This document shows positions 35,590 to 47,382 of a stretch of 64,000 bases of DNA, piece after piece. A model generated the notes under the pieces. That model saw only the letters and a list, made by a program, of their open reading frames with translations. It did no database searches and had not been told where the DNA came from. A program made the translations under genes and the position numbers. The stretch comes from Hypomyces perniciosus (taxonomy: Eukaryota > Ascomycota > Sordariomycetes > Hypocreales > Hypocreaceae): NCBI GenBank assembly GCA_008477525.1, contig SPDT01000007.1, positions 6,200,001 through 6,264,000 of the forward strand. Direction: 5' to 3'. Position 1 is the first letter of the stretch, and each line of letters starts with the position of its first letter.

Positions 35590-37584
35590 CTACTTGATCC
35601 TAAAACGTTGAAAAGCCTGTGCTCCATGCGCGCTATGTTGCTCGACAAGTTGGGCATCCATAACGCCAGACACATACACTGACCCAACCATATTATAACA
35701 TCCCGATCCTACCGGTCGCAAAATGTACGGGAAATTCGCTCCACAAAGGATAACCAGTTGATCACCTCGCCGAACTTGCTGCCGGCTGTAGGCGAAGCCA
35801 ACGAAACCCTTCGCCGTGCAAAAGAGGGTACTGCCCTCCAAGTTGTCGCATTGTTGTCTAACACGGGTGATCTTGGATTTAATCGTCGCATCTCCATTAT
35901 TGGATAAAATGTAGTTTGCCATTAGTTGAGTAATTGGCGCAGATTGCTGGTTCGGAGGAATGGCTGCTGACCGAGGATCCAAGACCTCAACCACTTCCCA
36001 CAACTCGCAAAGCAAGACCATTAACTTACACGGTTTTTGTACAGAAATCGATTCATTCGCCACAGTTGCAGTCATTTCTCCTGTCGCTGCCGTTGACTTC
36101 CAGGATCCACTTGTTCGTCTGACAGCTTCTGCACATCGCCATGTCATTTCACAGCACTTTTCCAGCCCACAATTGGCGGGCATGTCAAACAGATTGTCCA
36201 CAATGTCGATATCCAGGCCATTTGCGTTCAAAATTTTCCGCTCATCTTCAAAGATGACATCGGCAACGTAATTCCCGCTAGCCTTTGGCGCGGTAGGCAT
36301 AAAGTCGAAAATCCTCTCCATGCAGTACCACCAGTGCTCAAAACATTGCTGCGCATCCTTCATATTGGGTGTCCAGGAGGGATAAGGTTCTCCTGGTGAT
36401 GGCGCAAGCCAATCGTAGATGGTCATCGTTTTATCGACAGAGATGGCGCGGATAACGACGTCCCTTGCTATCACATCCACAGGAGCTGTGTAGTCTGGCG
36501 CTGGTAGGTCGTAACGTTGTTGAACCATGGAGTACAAGGCATACACTTTGTCGCGAGGATCACCGGATTGCAGCCCGTAGGTGTTGATAAGGAGCCACGA
36601 CAAGGTCCCGTTGCGGGACTGTCGCACATTTCGTATGCTAAGGTGCAGACCAGAACCAAAACCATTCATAGGATTCATCTGCTCTTTCATGGATTGGATT
36701 TCCTTTTGAGCATCAAGAATCTCCTCAGTGCTGAGATGTCGGGATCCCATTTTGAAACCCTCCTCGAGTGGTCGTGCCATTCTGTCGAGCAACCCAAGAT
36801 TGTAACGGCCCCAGAATGAAGCTTTGAGGAATTCATCAGCCAAGATGGTACTTCCGTAAATCAACACCGGCAGCCGATGCGCAAGAGAAAATTCTTGCAG
36901 AATCCACATTCTTGTCCAGTAGGGATGCTTGTCGAATCGCGAAAGGGCTCCATTGATTTGTTTCATTAGGCGATACTCTTTGGCTTTGAGATGCATGCGT
37001 ATAACTTCCACCGGAATGCACATCATAGCCAAGTGGATAAATTTCTTCAATACACTTCGAGTCGACCAGTTTGGTGAAGTCAAATATAGCGAGGCAAAGT
37101 TCTTATTGTGGTACAAGCCTACGAGCCAGTGGCATGCCCATCTAAGCACCCTCTCACTCCCTGGTGACGTAGGTTCTCCTAACCAAGCGACGACGCGTCG
37201 CGCAGTGGAGTAGATCTTGCCCATGAGGAGGACCTGACTGCTTCGTTCTGCTAGATCGTCTTGGTTGATACACACTTGATCGATCCAAATGACTCGGCTG
37301 CGCCATTTTTTACGAAGGCGACGGAGTGCTTGGTCTAGGCTCTTGGTGATTTTGCGTTCATGCCCGTCGATGAGGACTGTCTCTGTGAAGTCAGGGCTGC
37401 CCCAGACATATGACAGGGCCTCGAAGCTAGGCGGAGGATCAGAATTGAGTGAGATGATAGAGAGGCGACAGAGGATGGGCGAGGTCGTGAACTTGGCGGG
37501 TAGAATGTTGAGCAGCCTGATTGAGTCGCTGACTTTGTCGAGGTGTCCATACAGAGTTAGGTTGAGCGGGACGGCCCGAGCCAT
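35590..37584 (-). CDS. HET-domain (heterokaryon incompatibility) protein
   Basis: Single-exon 664-aa protein. The N-terminal HET domain (about residues 45-190; a TIR-related fold that triggers cell death in fungal incompatibility) shows the usual motifs: FEALSYVWGSPDF, ALRRLRKKWRSRVIWIDQVC, INQDDLAERSSQVLLMGKIY and VVAWLGEPT. The C-terminal ~450 residues follow the common HET pattern (YGLQSGDPRDKVYALYSM, then PDYTAPVDVIARDVVIRAI, then a GFVGFAYSRQQVRRGDQLVI end). No transmembrane helix or repeats. It sits 1.2 kb beyond the 3' end of the PNP-NACHT-ankyrin gene on the same strand, an arrangement that suggests, without proving, a shared role in self-recognition. No frameshift is visible. Confidence 0.9.
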   Translation of the reverse strand: MARAVPLNLTLYGHLDKVSDSIRLLNILPAKFTTSPILCRLSIISLNSDPPPSFEALSYVWGSPDFTETVLIDGHERKITKSLDQALRRLRKKWRSRVIWIDQVCINQDDLAERSSQVLLMGKIYSTARRVVAWLGEPTSPGSERVLRWACHWLVGLYHNKNFASLYLTSPNWSTRSVLKKFIHLAMMCIPVEVIRMHLKAKEYRLMKQINGALSRFDKHPYWTRMWILQEFSLAHRLPVLIYGSTILADEFLKASFWGRYNLGLLDRMARPLEEGFKMGSRHLSTEEILDAQKEIQSMKEQMNPMNGFGSGLHLSIRNVRQSRNGTLSWLLINTYGLQSGDPRDKVYALYSMVQQRYDLPAPDYTAPVDVIARDVVIRAISVDKTMTIYDWLAPSPGEPYPSWTPNMKDAQQCFEHWWYCMERIFDFMPTAPKASGNYVADVIFEDERKILNANGLDIDIVDNLFDMPANCGLEKCCEMTWRCAEAVRRTSGSWKSTAATGEMTATVANESISVQKPCKLMVLLCELWEVVEVLDPRSAAIPPNQQSAPITQLMANYILSNNGDATIKSKITRVRQQCDNLEGSTLFCTAKGFVGFAYSRQQVRRGDQLVILCGANFPYILRPVGSGCYNMVGSVYVSGVMDAQLVEQHSAHGAQAFQRFRIK

Positions 37585-38825
37585 GCCTAGGCAACCTTAG
37601 CGAGAAATACCCGGCGATCCGGATCCAGCGTGTTAGTACTACTACTAGGTAGTAATGACTCCCAGGCACAAAACAACGAGCGGCATTTAATGGGCATTGG
37701 GGAGGAGAAAGAGGGAGAGGGGCAGATTTGGTGGAGTGCCGCGACGGTGTTTTGGGGCCCGATATGCGTTTCTCTCAGCTCAGCTGAGCCGGCTGCCTCT
37801 TGCGGCTTGGAAGACATACCGTATACACTCAGTAAATCCTCCGGCCGCTAAAAAGAATAGCCAATATAAGTCCCACTTCTCTCTACTCTGCTAACTTTCT
37901 ATATACTAGCGTAAATCAAAGATAGGAAAAGTTTGGTGCGATTAAAGAGCTTCAGTTTATATATGAATGACACTAGGGCTTATATGGGCCAGTGGCACTG
38001 TTTAGCGGCCAGCGAATTTACTGAGTGTATACGGTATGGTCATATCCCTCCAAACAAGGAACAGAAAACGTCAGAACGGGGAGCAACAAGGGCCACATGT
38101 TTAAAAACCAATTGGATTACTTTTCTAACTACGAGATGCTCGCGGCTATTCACGACTGCTTCGCGCACATCCTTCCCAAGTCAGGGTAATTTCCCCTAGT
38201 GCTTGAAGCCCCTGCAAACTTCGAGCAATGTCACCGTCATAACATCATCTCTCTAAATACAAAGTAGAGCGATCTGTACCGAGGTTAAGGCGCACCGTCG
38301 CGAATACATTGAGGCAGAAGCCTTGGAAGCGCCTGTTAATTAGCGTCGCCTTGCAGTATTTTCTCGTTCCTAGAAGCACTCAAAAACACGACTAGGTGAT
38401 GCCGACAAGGGTACTAGTCACCTATCACGGCACCTCAACCAACAGAGGCATATCCACTGTAATAAAACTGCACCTCTTGCCTTGCGAGGCTGCGTTTATA
38501 AGTAGCTGCCCAACCTAGATTTACTTTATACCTGAGCAAGATGAGAACCTATTAAATTCTCATCCAGACGCCGTGAAATTGTAAGAGACTTCACCACAGC
38601 AAGACAAGTAGGTCGTCCGTAACTTCGTAATGTACTCTATCAAGCGACTTAACCAGAGATAATAAACTTGACAGCAGGCTTGTTTCTACGCCACTAATTC
38701 CATCAGATTACTCCTTAACAACAATGATGAAATATATCCATATATAGTCGAGGTAGTAACAATGTTGCCGTCTTTCAAGATCTGTACTGTTCAGCTACCC
38801 CGCTGTCCCTTTTACCTGCGGCTTT
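37585..38825. other. Intergenic region between the HET and NLR genes
   Basis: 1.24 kb holding the HET-gene promoter and the NLR 3' flank. No gene seen. Confidence 0.55.
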
Positions 38826-41800
38826 CTATCTTTTCGCTCCTCTATCCAGGAGCATTTGTTCAATCTCGTTGTGTCTACTAAATGCAATCGCTCGAAGAGC
38901 ATCGCTCTGCGCAGTACTATCTGCTCCTCCATCTAGGAGTAGTTGCACAATCTCTTTATGGCCTCTTACTGCTGCAGCCGGGAGTGCATTGGTAAAGCCA
39001 TCTTTTGGATTAATTTCCGCTCCTCTAGCAAGGAGTAGTTGCACAACCTCTTTGTGGCCTTCATTTGCAGCGGCTTCGAGCGCATTTTCAAACTGGCCAC
39101 CACTTGCATTAATGTCTGCTCCTTTGTCTAGGAGCAGGTGCACAACCTCATTATGACCGTCTGCTGCAGCCGCCTGGAGGGCATTCCCAAAAATACCACC
39201 TTGTTCATTAACATCTGCACCCAAATCTAGGAGCATCTGCACAATATCTTTGTTGCCTCCATATGCAGCGGCCTGTAGAGGGTTATTAAGACCCTTTGAC
39301 CTTGCATTGATGTCCGCTCCTTTGTCTAGGAGTAGTTGCACAACCTCTTTGTGGCCTTTTTCTGTAGCGGCCTGGAGTGCATTGCCATACACACCACCTT
39401 GTGCATTGACGTCTGCTCCTAAATCCAGGAGTATCTGCACAATATCTTTATTCCCTCCATATGCTGCAGCATCGAGAGCACTTCCAAAATAGCCATATTG
39501 TGCATTAATATCTGCTCCCCAATCTAGGAGCATTTGCACAATATCTTTATAGCCTCCATATATAGCACCATGTAGAGGGTTGCCATATTTACCACAGCTT
39601 GCATTGATATCTGACTCAGTTGTTAACAGTATTCTTGTTATCTCTAATAGGCCTGCTTCGCATGTGTGATATATGGCCTTGGGTGTGTCACTTGAATTAT
39701 GGTATTGAGTCGATAATTTGAACCATAGTGAAAACGTGGTTTCGTTTTGCAAGAAGCCTACTGCTGCTGCGACGACATCTTCTGAGACTTCGGCGGGTCT
39801 AGCATGATCCATCCAAATGTTTGCCGCATACCTTGCCAGAGGAAATTCCGCGGTTATTTTGTCATAGTGGCATTCCCGAACACTACCAAGGTAGGATAAG
39901 CATGTGAGTGTAATATTGATGCTGGCTTCTTCGTCATGAAATCCCTCGGCGTCGTGATGTAGGAGGTACTCTTTGATAGACAAATGAGCTAATTGCAGCA
40001 CGTGTTTTGCTCGATAACTTTTTGAGGTTTTAGAAAGCAAGACCAAGCTTGGACAATATTTTGTGATATCTGTTGGCCGAGGCAGCCGATCTTCTGCGTT
40101 GAAGCTACGTGTGTTGTCCAGACGAACAGCCATCACATCCACGGCTTCGGAGAGAGTCAATGGGCGTTCGGAGTGGGCAAGAAATTGGAGCAGCCGTATT
40201 GCCTTCTTCTTTCGTTCCTGTGGAATATTCTGAATCATACGAGCGTAGGTAGTATTCAGGTCTCGTGGCAAACTGTTGAGAGTGTTCTCAACCGCCTCGC
40301 GATCAAGACATGCCTCGAAGCTGTCCAATTGGCATGCTGCCCACCGGAACCTGGGTGTGGTTGTTAATCAAATTCGATCTTTCATTGTGACATGCATCAA
40401 GAACTTACATGCCATCGGCCTTCCCGCTGACTTCGTCCTCGATCTGTTTGAGTACAGACGGTGATGAGGCCCATTTCTGCAGCTCTGGACTTTGTTCAAT
40501 TCTAGCTTTGATGTATGAGCAAATATCTGCATTGACGGACTCTTTGTCAAAAGGGACGCAGTTTCCTGGGGTCAGGGGTCCACGGAGGGACTGCTCAAAC
40601 TCCGCTTCTGGCCGTCCGGTGACAATGACCTGAACATGAGCAGGCTCGCGATTAGCCAAAAGGCTTTCCATCCACACCAGTAGCTTGGTCCTCATGGTAC
40701 ACTCATCTAAAGCATCCAGAACGATGTAAACACCCCCAGAGACTCGAATCATCGCCTGAAGGGATTCAGAGAGTGTTTTAATTGCGGGCTGTGTATTCCC
40801 ATTACTGTGAGCCTTGAACAGATCATCGATTTCACCTCTCGATTTGGTCTGCCGTTGGTATAGTTGGAAGATGAGTGAGCGCAACACGTCGGATACACTC
40901 TGCTTCCTGGTGTCGCTGAAGTCGAAGAAGAAATTTAGGGTGGGGCGATTGTTGAGTTCAATGAGATGGTCGAGAATGGTAGTGCTGAGAACGGTTTTGC
41001 CACATCCCGAGAGCCCGTAGAGCCATAGATGCTGCCGTGATCCTTCTTTCCATTCGGCAAACACAGGGCTATTCAAGAACCATGTACCTGTCCCTTGGTG
41101 CTGAAGCTCTCTTGCATTGGCAGCATTTGTCGAAGGGTCAGATGGCGAAAGCCAACGTTTGATGCTCAAGGTATGGCTATCTGATCTCATCGCGTCAATG
41201 CCAGTCTTGATTGTGTTCGACACAGACCCGATACGATGCAAATCTTCTTGCACTTGTTATAGTCAGAAATGCAGTTTATTAACAGGAGGTGATTCAGAAG
41301 ACTAACTAGATTCCAGTACGTCGCTGATCCTGCCCTCCGCTTCGATCCTATTGGGAGCAATTCGACGGAGAAGGTCCGTAGCATATGCAGCTGCTGTCAT
41401 TGCCGCGTATCCCTGCCACTCCTTATTCTTATGCGAATCTGAGTAGTCGCATATACCACGAATGACAAGACAGGGAAAATGGTTCATCAAGCCTGCCGCC
41501 TCCATTTCAAAACAGAGTATGCCATGTTCGGCCGCCAGTTTGTCTCGAAGAATGGCATCTTTCATCAACTGGTTGGCCGATGCGATAATGCCGTAATGTA
41601 TTGCTGGGTTATCATCCTCCTCAGTACGATCGTCTCGTTCGATCAAGGCCAGCGGGTCATCAGAACAGACTGCTGCACAGCTTGCGCCCTCGGTCGTCGG
41701 ATGAACTGCACTGCTCTCAAACAACCTATCACTGGCTGGATCCGGTCGCTTATACTTCTTTCGCAGTCGAGTTTTCTTCTCAAGAATGATGTTTATAGCA

Positions 41801-42297
41801 TCTTCAATACCATGGCCATCAGACTCATATTGGGCTTTGAGCCCACTGACGGCTGTCCGCAACACTCTTGGCGGTTGATTCAAGAAGCCGGTGGTTTGGA
41901 AGCTCTGTTCCTGGATGGTCTTGCCAAAGTCGTACTGGAAAACACTGCTTTTGCCGTCACGGACAGTGCTGACAACAATGTCGCCTAAGCGGATATCGTG
42001 CTTCGCACTTGGTGCACCGCCGCCAATGCCGACCATCAGGCCGATCCTCACATTGGGAAAGCTATGGAGCATGTCCTTAGCAACTCCTGCGGCTGAGGCT
42101 GTACCGTACTCCCCTTCTGGCAAGACAGCAATGACGACGTTGTGCTGCCCAATTCGGCCCAATGTGTAATCGTTCTCATCATGTTTGGCGACTTCGTCGG
42201 GCCCGTCGTGCTTGTCATCAAGAAAGGCTTCGGCGGCGACGCGTTCAGTACTGAGGGCGCAGATCCAGCCCACAGTGTAGTCGTTTGCGTGAGGCAT
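38826..42297 (-). CDS. NLR-type receptor: PNP_UDP - NACHT - ankyrin repeats
   Basis: Predicted 1119-aa STAND/NLR protein. Exons are 42297-41307, 41252-40409 and 40350-38826; introns of 54 and 58 bp have GTTAGT and GTAAGT donors. Residues ~8-325 are a purine nucleoside phosphorylase-like effector domain ([61 protein letters not shown]). The NACHT NTPase follows, with P-loop GLSGCGKT (410-417), Walker [12 protein letters not shown] (505-515) and a VIVTGRPE sensor. After a helical link ([16 protein letters not shown], created by splicing), residues 839-1119 hold about nine ankyrin repeats that are unusually alike. In this fungal family the repeats sense ligands and the N-terminal domain acts on nucleosides or NAD-like molecules on activation; the actual trigger here is unknown. 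All key NTPase residues are intact. Confidence 0.93.
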
Positions 42298-43639
42298 CTT
42301 CTGCGTAGAAGTCCACAGGTCTAAAGCAGCGCAATAATCCTATACTCGGCGTGATTTTGAGTCTTTATGACTGCGGGGTGAAAGACATGGTCAGGCTTTA
42401 TATATGTAGGACAGTATTGGTTCCCCTTGGCGAGAGCCTTGTGCGGCTGAGATCGGGCTGTCTATGATTGCTTCGTGACAGTCTCATGATTGGATCAATT
42501 TGATTGCCCTGATGTCCTCCCTTGTCACTTTTGTTGCCTACCCATACCAGGCGCTTATGAGGCGCTCGCCATTGGGTGGTGTAGTGTTGCATCAGTACGG
42601 AGTATGGGGCACGGTTTGTTCCTTAGCACGATCAGGTGGCCTTTGCATTACAAACTGCATGCGGACACATGGCGGATAGTAGACCATAGTGCTTCGTAGA
42701 CCCAACAAGAGAGCTGCTTGGCGCACGGAGACAACCTTTGCTGGGTCTGCTTGTTTCTTCGCGAAGTACGAAGTACATACCGAGTACTCCGTACTACGAG
42801 TAAGCATTTATTAGGTACGGATTACGGAGTACAAGTACTAATTAACGGCTAACCGAGGCAATTAGAATTGCATGGAACCCAATGGGCAATGCAACCGTTG
42901 CTTACAGCGTGAGATCTCATAGATGATAGATCCACGTAGTCAAATGTCCGGAGTATTCCGCATTTTTATTGCACTACCACTTCGTACTACCACTACTACT
43001 TTCTAGGAGGCTTGCTCTTTTGTTTGATGAGATATGAATTGTTATATTACACGGATCGAATTGCTGCCTCTATTGGAAGCATCTCGTTTCATCACAGGCA
43101 GTTGGCACTTGCAAGGTTGTGAACCGATATTATAGATTACTACTCCTTCAGTGGCGGATGAACTTGTTATTATTAGCATATCCTATCTTCCACAGCCTGT
43201 CATGCTTGTTCACATGGCATTCCTCGGAAGGCATGTATCCGTCTGTATTGATAAGCCGGCGTCTCCACAGGAGCTGCTTGCTTGACGAGCTGCTCCAGTT
43301 CCCGGTCCCTCTTTTGGACTGGGATATCTAGTTCGTGCATCGCTCGCAGCGCAGCCCAACTCCGTGCAGGACGCCACCATTATAGCCATGCCAATAACAG
43401 TCCAAAAGCAGGGTGGGCAAGAGAATAACACCAAGAGGGCTTCGATGGCCAAGACATGTCATAGCCTCCATTCGACGCAGGCAAGTTGATAGCCAGTGGC
43501 CTGAATTAGCCGACTAGGCGTTTTGGTTGGGCTATGCTTTAGGTATATCCATCAATAGCCTTGAATCAATAATCCACTGAATCTCTCCAATATCTTGTTT
43601 GTGGCACTTGGGTGGTTTTTACCACAACTCGCTTCTAGT
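42298..43639. other. Intergenic region
   Basis: 1.3 kb. Contains the NLR promoter (TATATA-like at 42397-42403) and a dense run of GTAC motifs (42594-42605, 42761-42840, 42981-42990). No gene seen. Confidence 0.55.
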
Positions 43640-44917
43640 CTATATTCTTGTAAATTCAATCCCCAGGACTCGATTTATCCACGCCCCGATCTCGGCTGAG
43701 TCGGTACTGCCGAGGCCGGCCTGAGCCAGCAGCACGGTCCAGTCGTCTATGTTGTGAAGAGAGCGCCCGCGAAGCCCCGATGTGGTCCATTTGTTCACTG
43801 TTGTGCCGTCTTTGAGGATCATTTCCTCTATGATACCATGTCTAGACGAGAGATAGAGATCCAACTTGTATGAGTCAGCTATGTGAGCATTGGATTAGTA
43901 GAGTGAGGTGAGACTTACATCAAATGGTAGTCGTGGACGTGGGCGAGGATCATCCTCAGTTGGATATGTGCTGAAGGTGAAACGTGGCGTTTGTCCATAG
44001 ATCCAACTTCTCGACTGTAATTCCTCATAGCCACGGGTGATTTTCTGCGCTTCCAGGGCTGTATCGTCAAACTCATCATATATATGAAAATCTCCGTACA
44101 TGTTCCTAAACTCCTCCACCACGGCGGCCTCAAAATCAGCATTGTCGACATCCACATTGCTGACCGGACTGCGCACACTGTCTACGCCACGGGCCTTGAT
44201 GAAACTCTCTGCTGGGGAGCGCAAAAGACCAGAGATATTTGACAAATTCGGGCTGCGAAGGAGACATGTGCCATGGTGCAAAGAGCGCAGACGAGTCAGT
44301 TTGTACGCCGAGCCCGAAACCTTGAATGTGCTTGGCTCGGTGGCTGAGGACACATCCATGACAATATCATGTCGCTCATTGACACGCATTTTGGGTTTCC
44401 CCAAGGCTTTCAACGCTCGAACGACCATCTCGGCGTGTTTGTTGCGATCAAAGTCAGCGGACGGACAAATGACGCTGAAGTTGACATTGCCAATGTCATG
44501 AAACACACTTCCTCCACCAGAGCGTCGCCGCACCAGTTGCACTGATGAGTCGGTCCATCCAAGGCTATCTGGGTCCTGAGAAATCTGAGCGAGGCGAGGG
44601 AGGTTGACTTCGAGCCAGGGGTTCTGGTTCCGGCCAAAGATGATGCTGGGAGCGTTGACGTAGAGAGTGAGAATGACAGAGTCTGGAGGAGTATTTTGGA
44701 GGAGGTGATGCTCGACAGAGAGATTGAGAAATGGGTCCCTGGACTTGGAGATGTAGACCTGGACTTTGTTTGACGGATGTGAGGCTGCCTCAGTGGAGAA
44801 TCGAGATCGAGACGGCGAGCAGAGGCCTGAGCTGGCGGCGCATCGGAGATTGGTCCATTGTGGTCGTGGGATAATGGCCCTGGCCCTGACTCCGCAGCGT
44901 ATTGGCGAGGCCAGCAT
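43640..44917 (-). CDS. AIM22: Mitochondrial lipoate-protein ligase (LplA/Aim22 type)
   Basis: Predicted 407-aa enzyme that attaches or transfers lipoate to the E2 and H subunits of mitochondrial dehydrogenases. Exon 1 is 44917-43919, the intron 43918-43865 is 54 bp (GTAAGT donor, CTAATC or CTGAC branch point), and exon 2 is 43864-43640. Residues 1-45 are Arg/Ser-rich without acid, a good mitochondrial presequence. The ligase core shows FGRNQNPWLEVN, the RRRSGGGSVFHDIGNVNFSV signature (lipoyl-AMP binding) and FKVSGSAYKLTRLRSLHHGT with the conserved Lys. The C-terminal exon matches the small accessory domain. A nearer acceptor before CTGACTC is out of phase, so the CAAG acceptor is used. It is divergent from ARO2. 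LIP3 is a related family, less likely given the RRRSGGG motif. Confidence 0.9.
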
Positions 44918-45473
44918 TGATTGAAAGACGAATTCGGGTCTGTCTATAGTAGTTATGGCATCTTGTGGAGGTGTGTGAGGTGAGATCTGGAGTTTGGTCA
45001 GCCTTGCATATTCGTTTTGGTCATCTCAACTCCGAGCCCCACCAATTCTGTAGCTCGGAGGTACGTACTTTATCCGCTAAAAGAAATATCCGGTGATCTC
45101 ATCAATTGCTCGGGTGTCTCTCTACCTAGGGTATTTATAACAACATTCCTCCTCCAGGTCATGAATTGAATCTTGCTTATTATCCAATTGGTTAAATGCG
45201 AATAACTGGATTTTAAAGGCCTATTTTCTTGCTATTTCTACAAATATATCTGTAGTATTACATATTGCCCCTCCCCCGCTATCGCTACTATTACCCCACC
45301 ACCTGAATTTTTGTCCAGTCACCTCTCCTCCGACCGAAATCGGCTTACTATTATATCAGATCGGCACATCTCGTCAGATCCCATCATCTTCATCTTACTC
45401 TTTACTCTTCATCCTCTACTTCTACTTGCTGGCCCTTCAATCTCCTCGGCTGTCACCGCCCTCGACCGCCACG
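44918..45473. promoter_or_regulatory. Bidirectional promoter region AIM22 / ARO2
   Basis: 556 bp between divergent start codons, with pyrimidine-rich tracts before the ARO2 start (45265-45460) and before AIM22 on the other strand. I see no clear TGA(C/G)TCA site for cross-pathway control. Confidence 0.45.
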
Positions 45474-46853
45474 ATGTCGACCTTTGGCCATTTCTTCCGC
45501 GTTACCACGTACGTCTCACTTCCATCTCCTCCAGTCCTATGGCGCATCATCATCTTCCACCTCAGCCAGCCATCAGATAACCAGGACTACTGGTGGCAAG
45601 ACAGCTATCCGAGATGATGGGATACCGACATCCATCCATCTAGAGAAGAGAATACAGCCTCCGCTAACACCTGCTTCTACAGCGCCGGTGAATCTCACGG
45701 CAAATCCGTCTCCTGCATCATCGAAAACTGCCCTCCCAACCTCGCGCTCACCGAAGAAGACATCCAACCTCAACTCAGCCGCCGTCGCCCCGGCCAATCC
45801 TCCATCACAACCCCCCGTAACGAGAAAGACCGCGTCACCATTCACTCCGGCACCGAATTCGGCCTCACCCTCGGCACGCCGATCCTCCTCACTGTCCCCA
45901 ACGAGGACCAGCGCCCTAAAGACTATGGCAACAAGACCATCGACCTCTACCCTCGCCCCTCCCACGCCGATTGGACCTATCTCGAAAAGTACGCCATTAA
46001 GGCCTCCTCTGGCGGTGGCCGCTCCAGCGCCCGCGAAACCATTGGCCGTGTCGCTGCCGGTGCTGTAGCCGAGAAATGGCTGCGCGAAGCCTATGGCGTT
46101 GAAATCATCGCCTTCGTCTCATCCGTCGGCAACATCAAACTCTTCAGCGACACCGATGCCATGAGCGCAGACCCCGTTTTCCTCAGCCTCGCAGAGAGCA
46201 TCACCCGCGAACAAGTCGACACCTTCCTCCCCGTGCGCTGTCCCCACGCCGAAACCAACAAGCTCATGGAGCAGCGCATCGCCGAGCTCAAAGACCAGGA
46301 GGACAGCACCGGCGGCAGCGTCACCTGCGTCATCCGCAACGCGCCCGCAGGTCTGGGAGAGCCCTGCTTCGACAAACTCCAGGCCACGCTCGGCCACGCC
46401 ATGATGTCCATCCCCGCCGTCAAGGGCTTCGAAATCGGCTCCGGCTTTCTCGGCACCGAAATGAACGGCTCTAGACACAACGACCCCTTCGCCCCTGCTC
46501 CCGAGCAGGCCGTCTCCGCAGCGGAGCAAAAACTCGGCATCCCGCGTTCGCGACTCGTCACCAAGACAAATCACTCCGGCGGTATCCAGGGCGGTATTTC
46601 CAACGGCATGCCCATCTTCTTCCGCGTGGCATTCAAGCCCCCCGCTACCATCGGCCAGGACCAAACGACCGCTCTGTACGATGCCACCGGCGAGGGCGTT
46701 CTTGCAGCCAAGGGCCGTCACGACCCATGCGTTGTACCCCGTGCCGTGCCCATCGTGGAGGGCATGGCAGCGCTAGCTATTGCCGATGCAGTTATGGCGC
46801 AGCACTCAAGACAGGTAGCTATTCAAATAGCCAAGGGACCTAGCCAGAACTAA
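45474..46853 (+). CDS. ARO2: Chorismate synthase
   Basis: 401-aa enzyme for the last step of the shikimate pathway: elimination of phosphate from EPSP to give chorismate, using reduced FMN. Exon 1 (45474-45508) encodes [13 protein letters not shown] 174-bp intron (45509-45682) has a GTACGT donor, and exon 2 (45683-46853) begins [11 protein letters not shown]. Signature motifs are [45 protein letters not shown] and, near the C-terminus, [18 protein letters not shown]. Length equals that of other fungal enzymes if they are of the bifunctional type, with the flavin reductase activity in the same chain; that activity is family knowledge and not read from sequence. Codon use is strongly C-ended, as expected for a well-expressed core gene. 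The C-terminus ([11 protein letters not shown]) is complete. Confidence 0.97.
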
Positions 46854-47382
46854 AGATCCATAACGGGAGTTTGGATGACCTAAGAGGGAGGGAAAAGGGG
46901 GGAGTTATGGATTTTTCAACAAAATAAGGGACCAGGTTTGAAGGAAATGATATATGGATACAGAGCCATAGATGATGATTTGCACATGTCAAAGTCAAAA
47001 AGCGTATAGATACACACATCTCTCTTTCAATATGCTCCAAACAGCGCGGAAGTTCATGAGATATAAGAGATCATATCCAACAGACTCCACCCACTGGTGG
47101 TGAAATGAAATGTATTTTGAGTCTTCGTCCCTTGTGTCCCATGCCCCCATGCCCCCATGTCCGTGAATTCCCCCTGTCTTATTCCGTCCATACAAGAAAC
47201 GCCGCCCATAGTACTCCGTAGATTATTAACTAGATACAAGATGCACATGATTCCCAAACCCGCATGCGCTAAAATCCAATGTCACACCGGAACACCTCGA
47301 CCGTAAGAGCCGGTCATATAGTAGAGGAACCCCATTCGCCCCCCCAACGCAGAGAAAAAAAACTCCTCCGTCATGAAGCGTC
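46854..47382. other. Intergenic region between convergent genes
   Basis: 529 bp of 3' flank shared by ARO2 and the Zn2Cys6 gene. One TACTCCGTA motif lies at 47211-47221. No gene seen. Confidence 0.6.
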
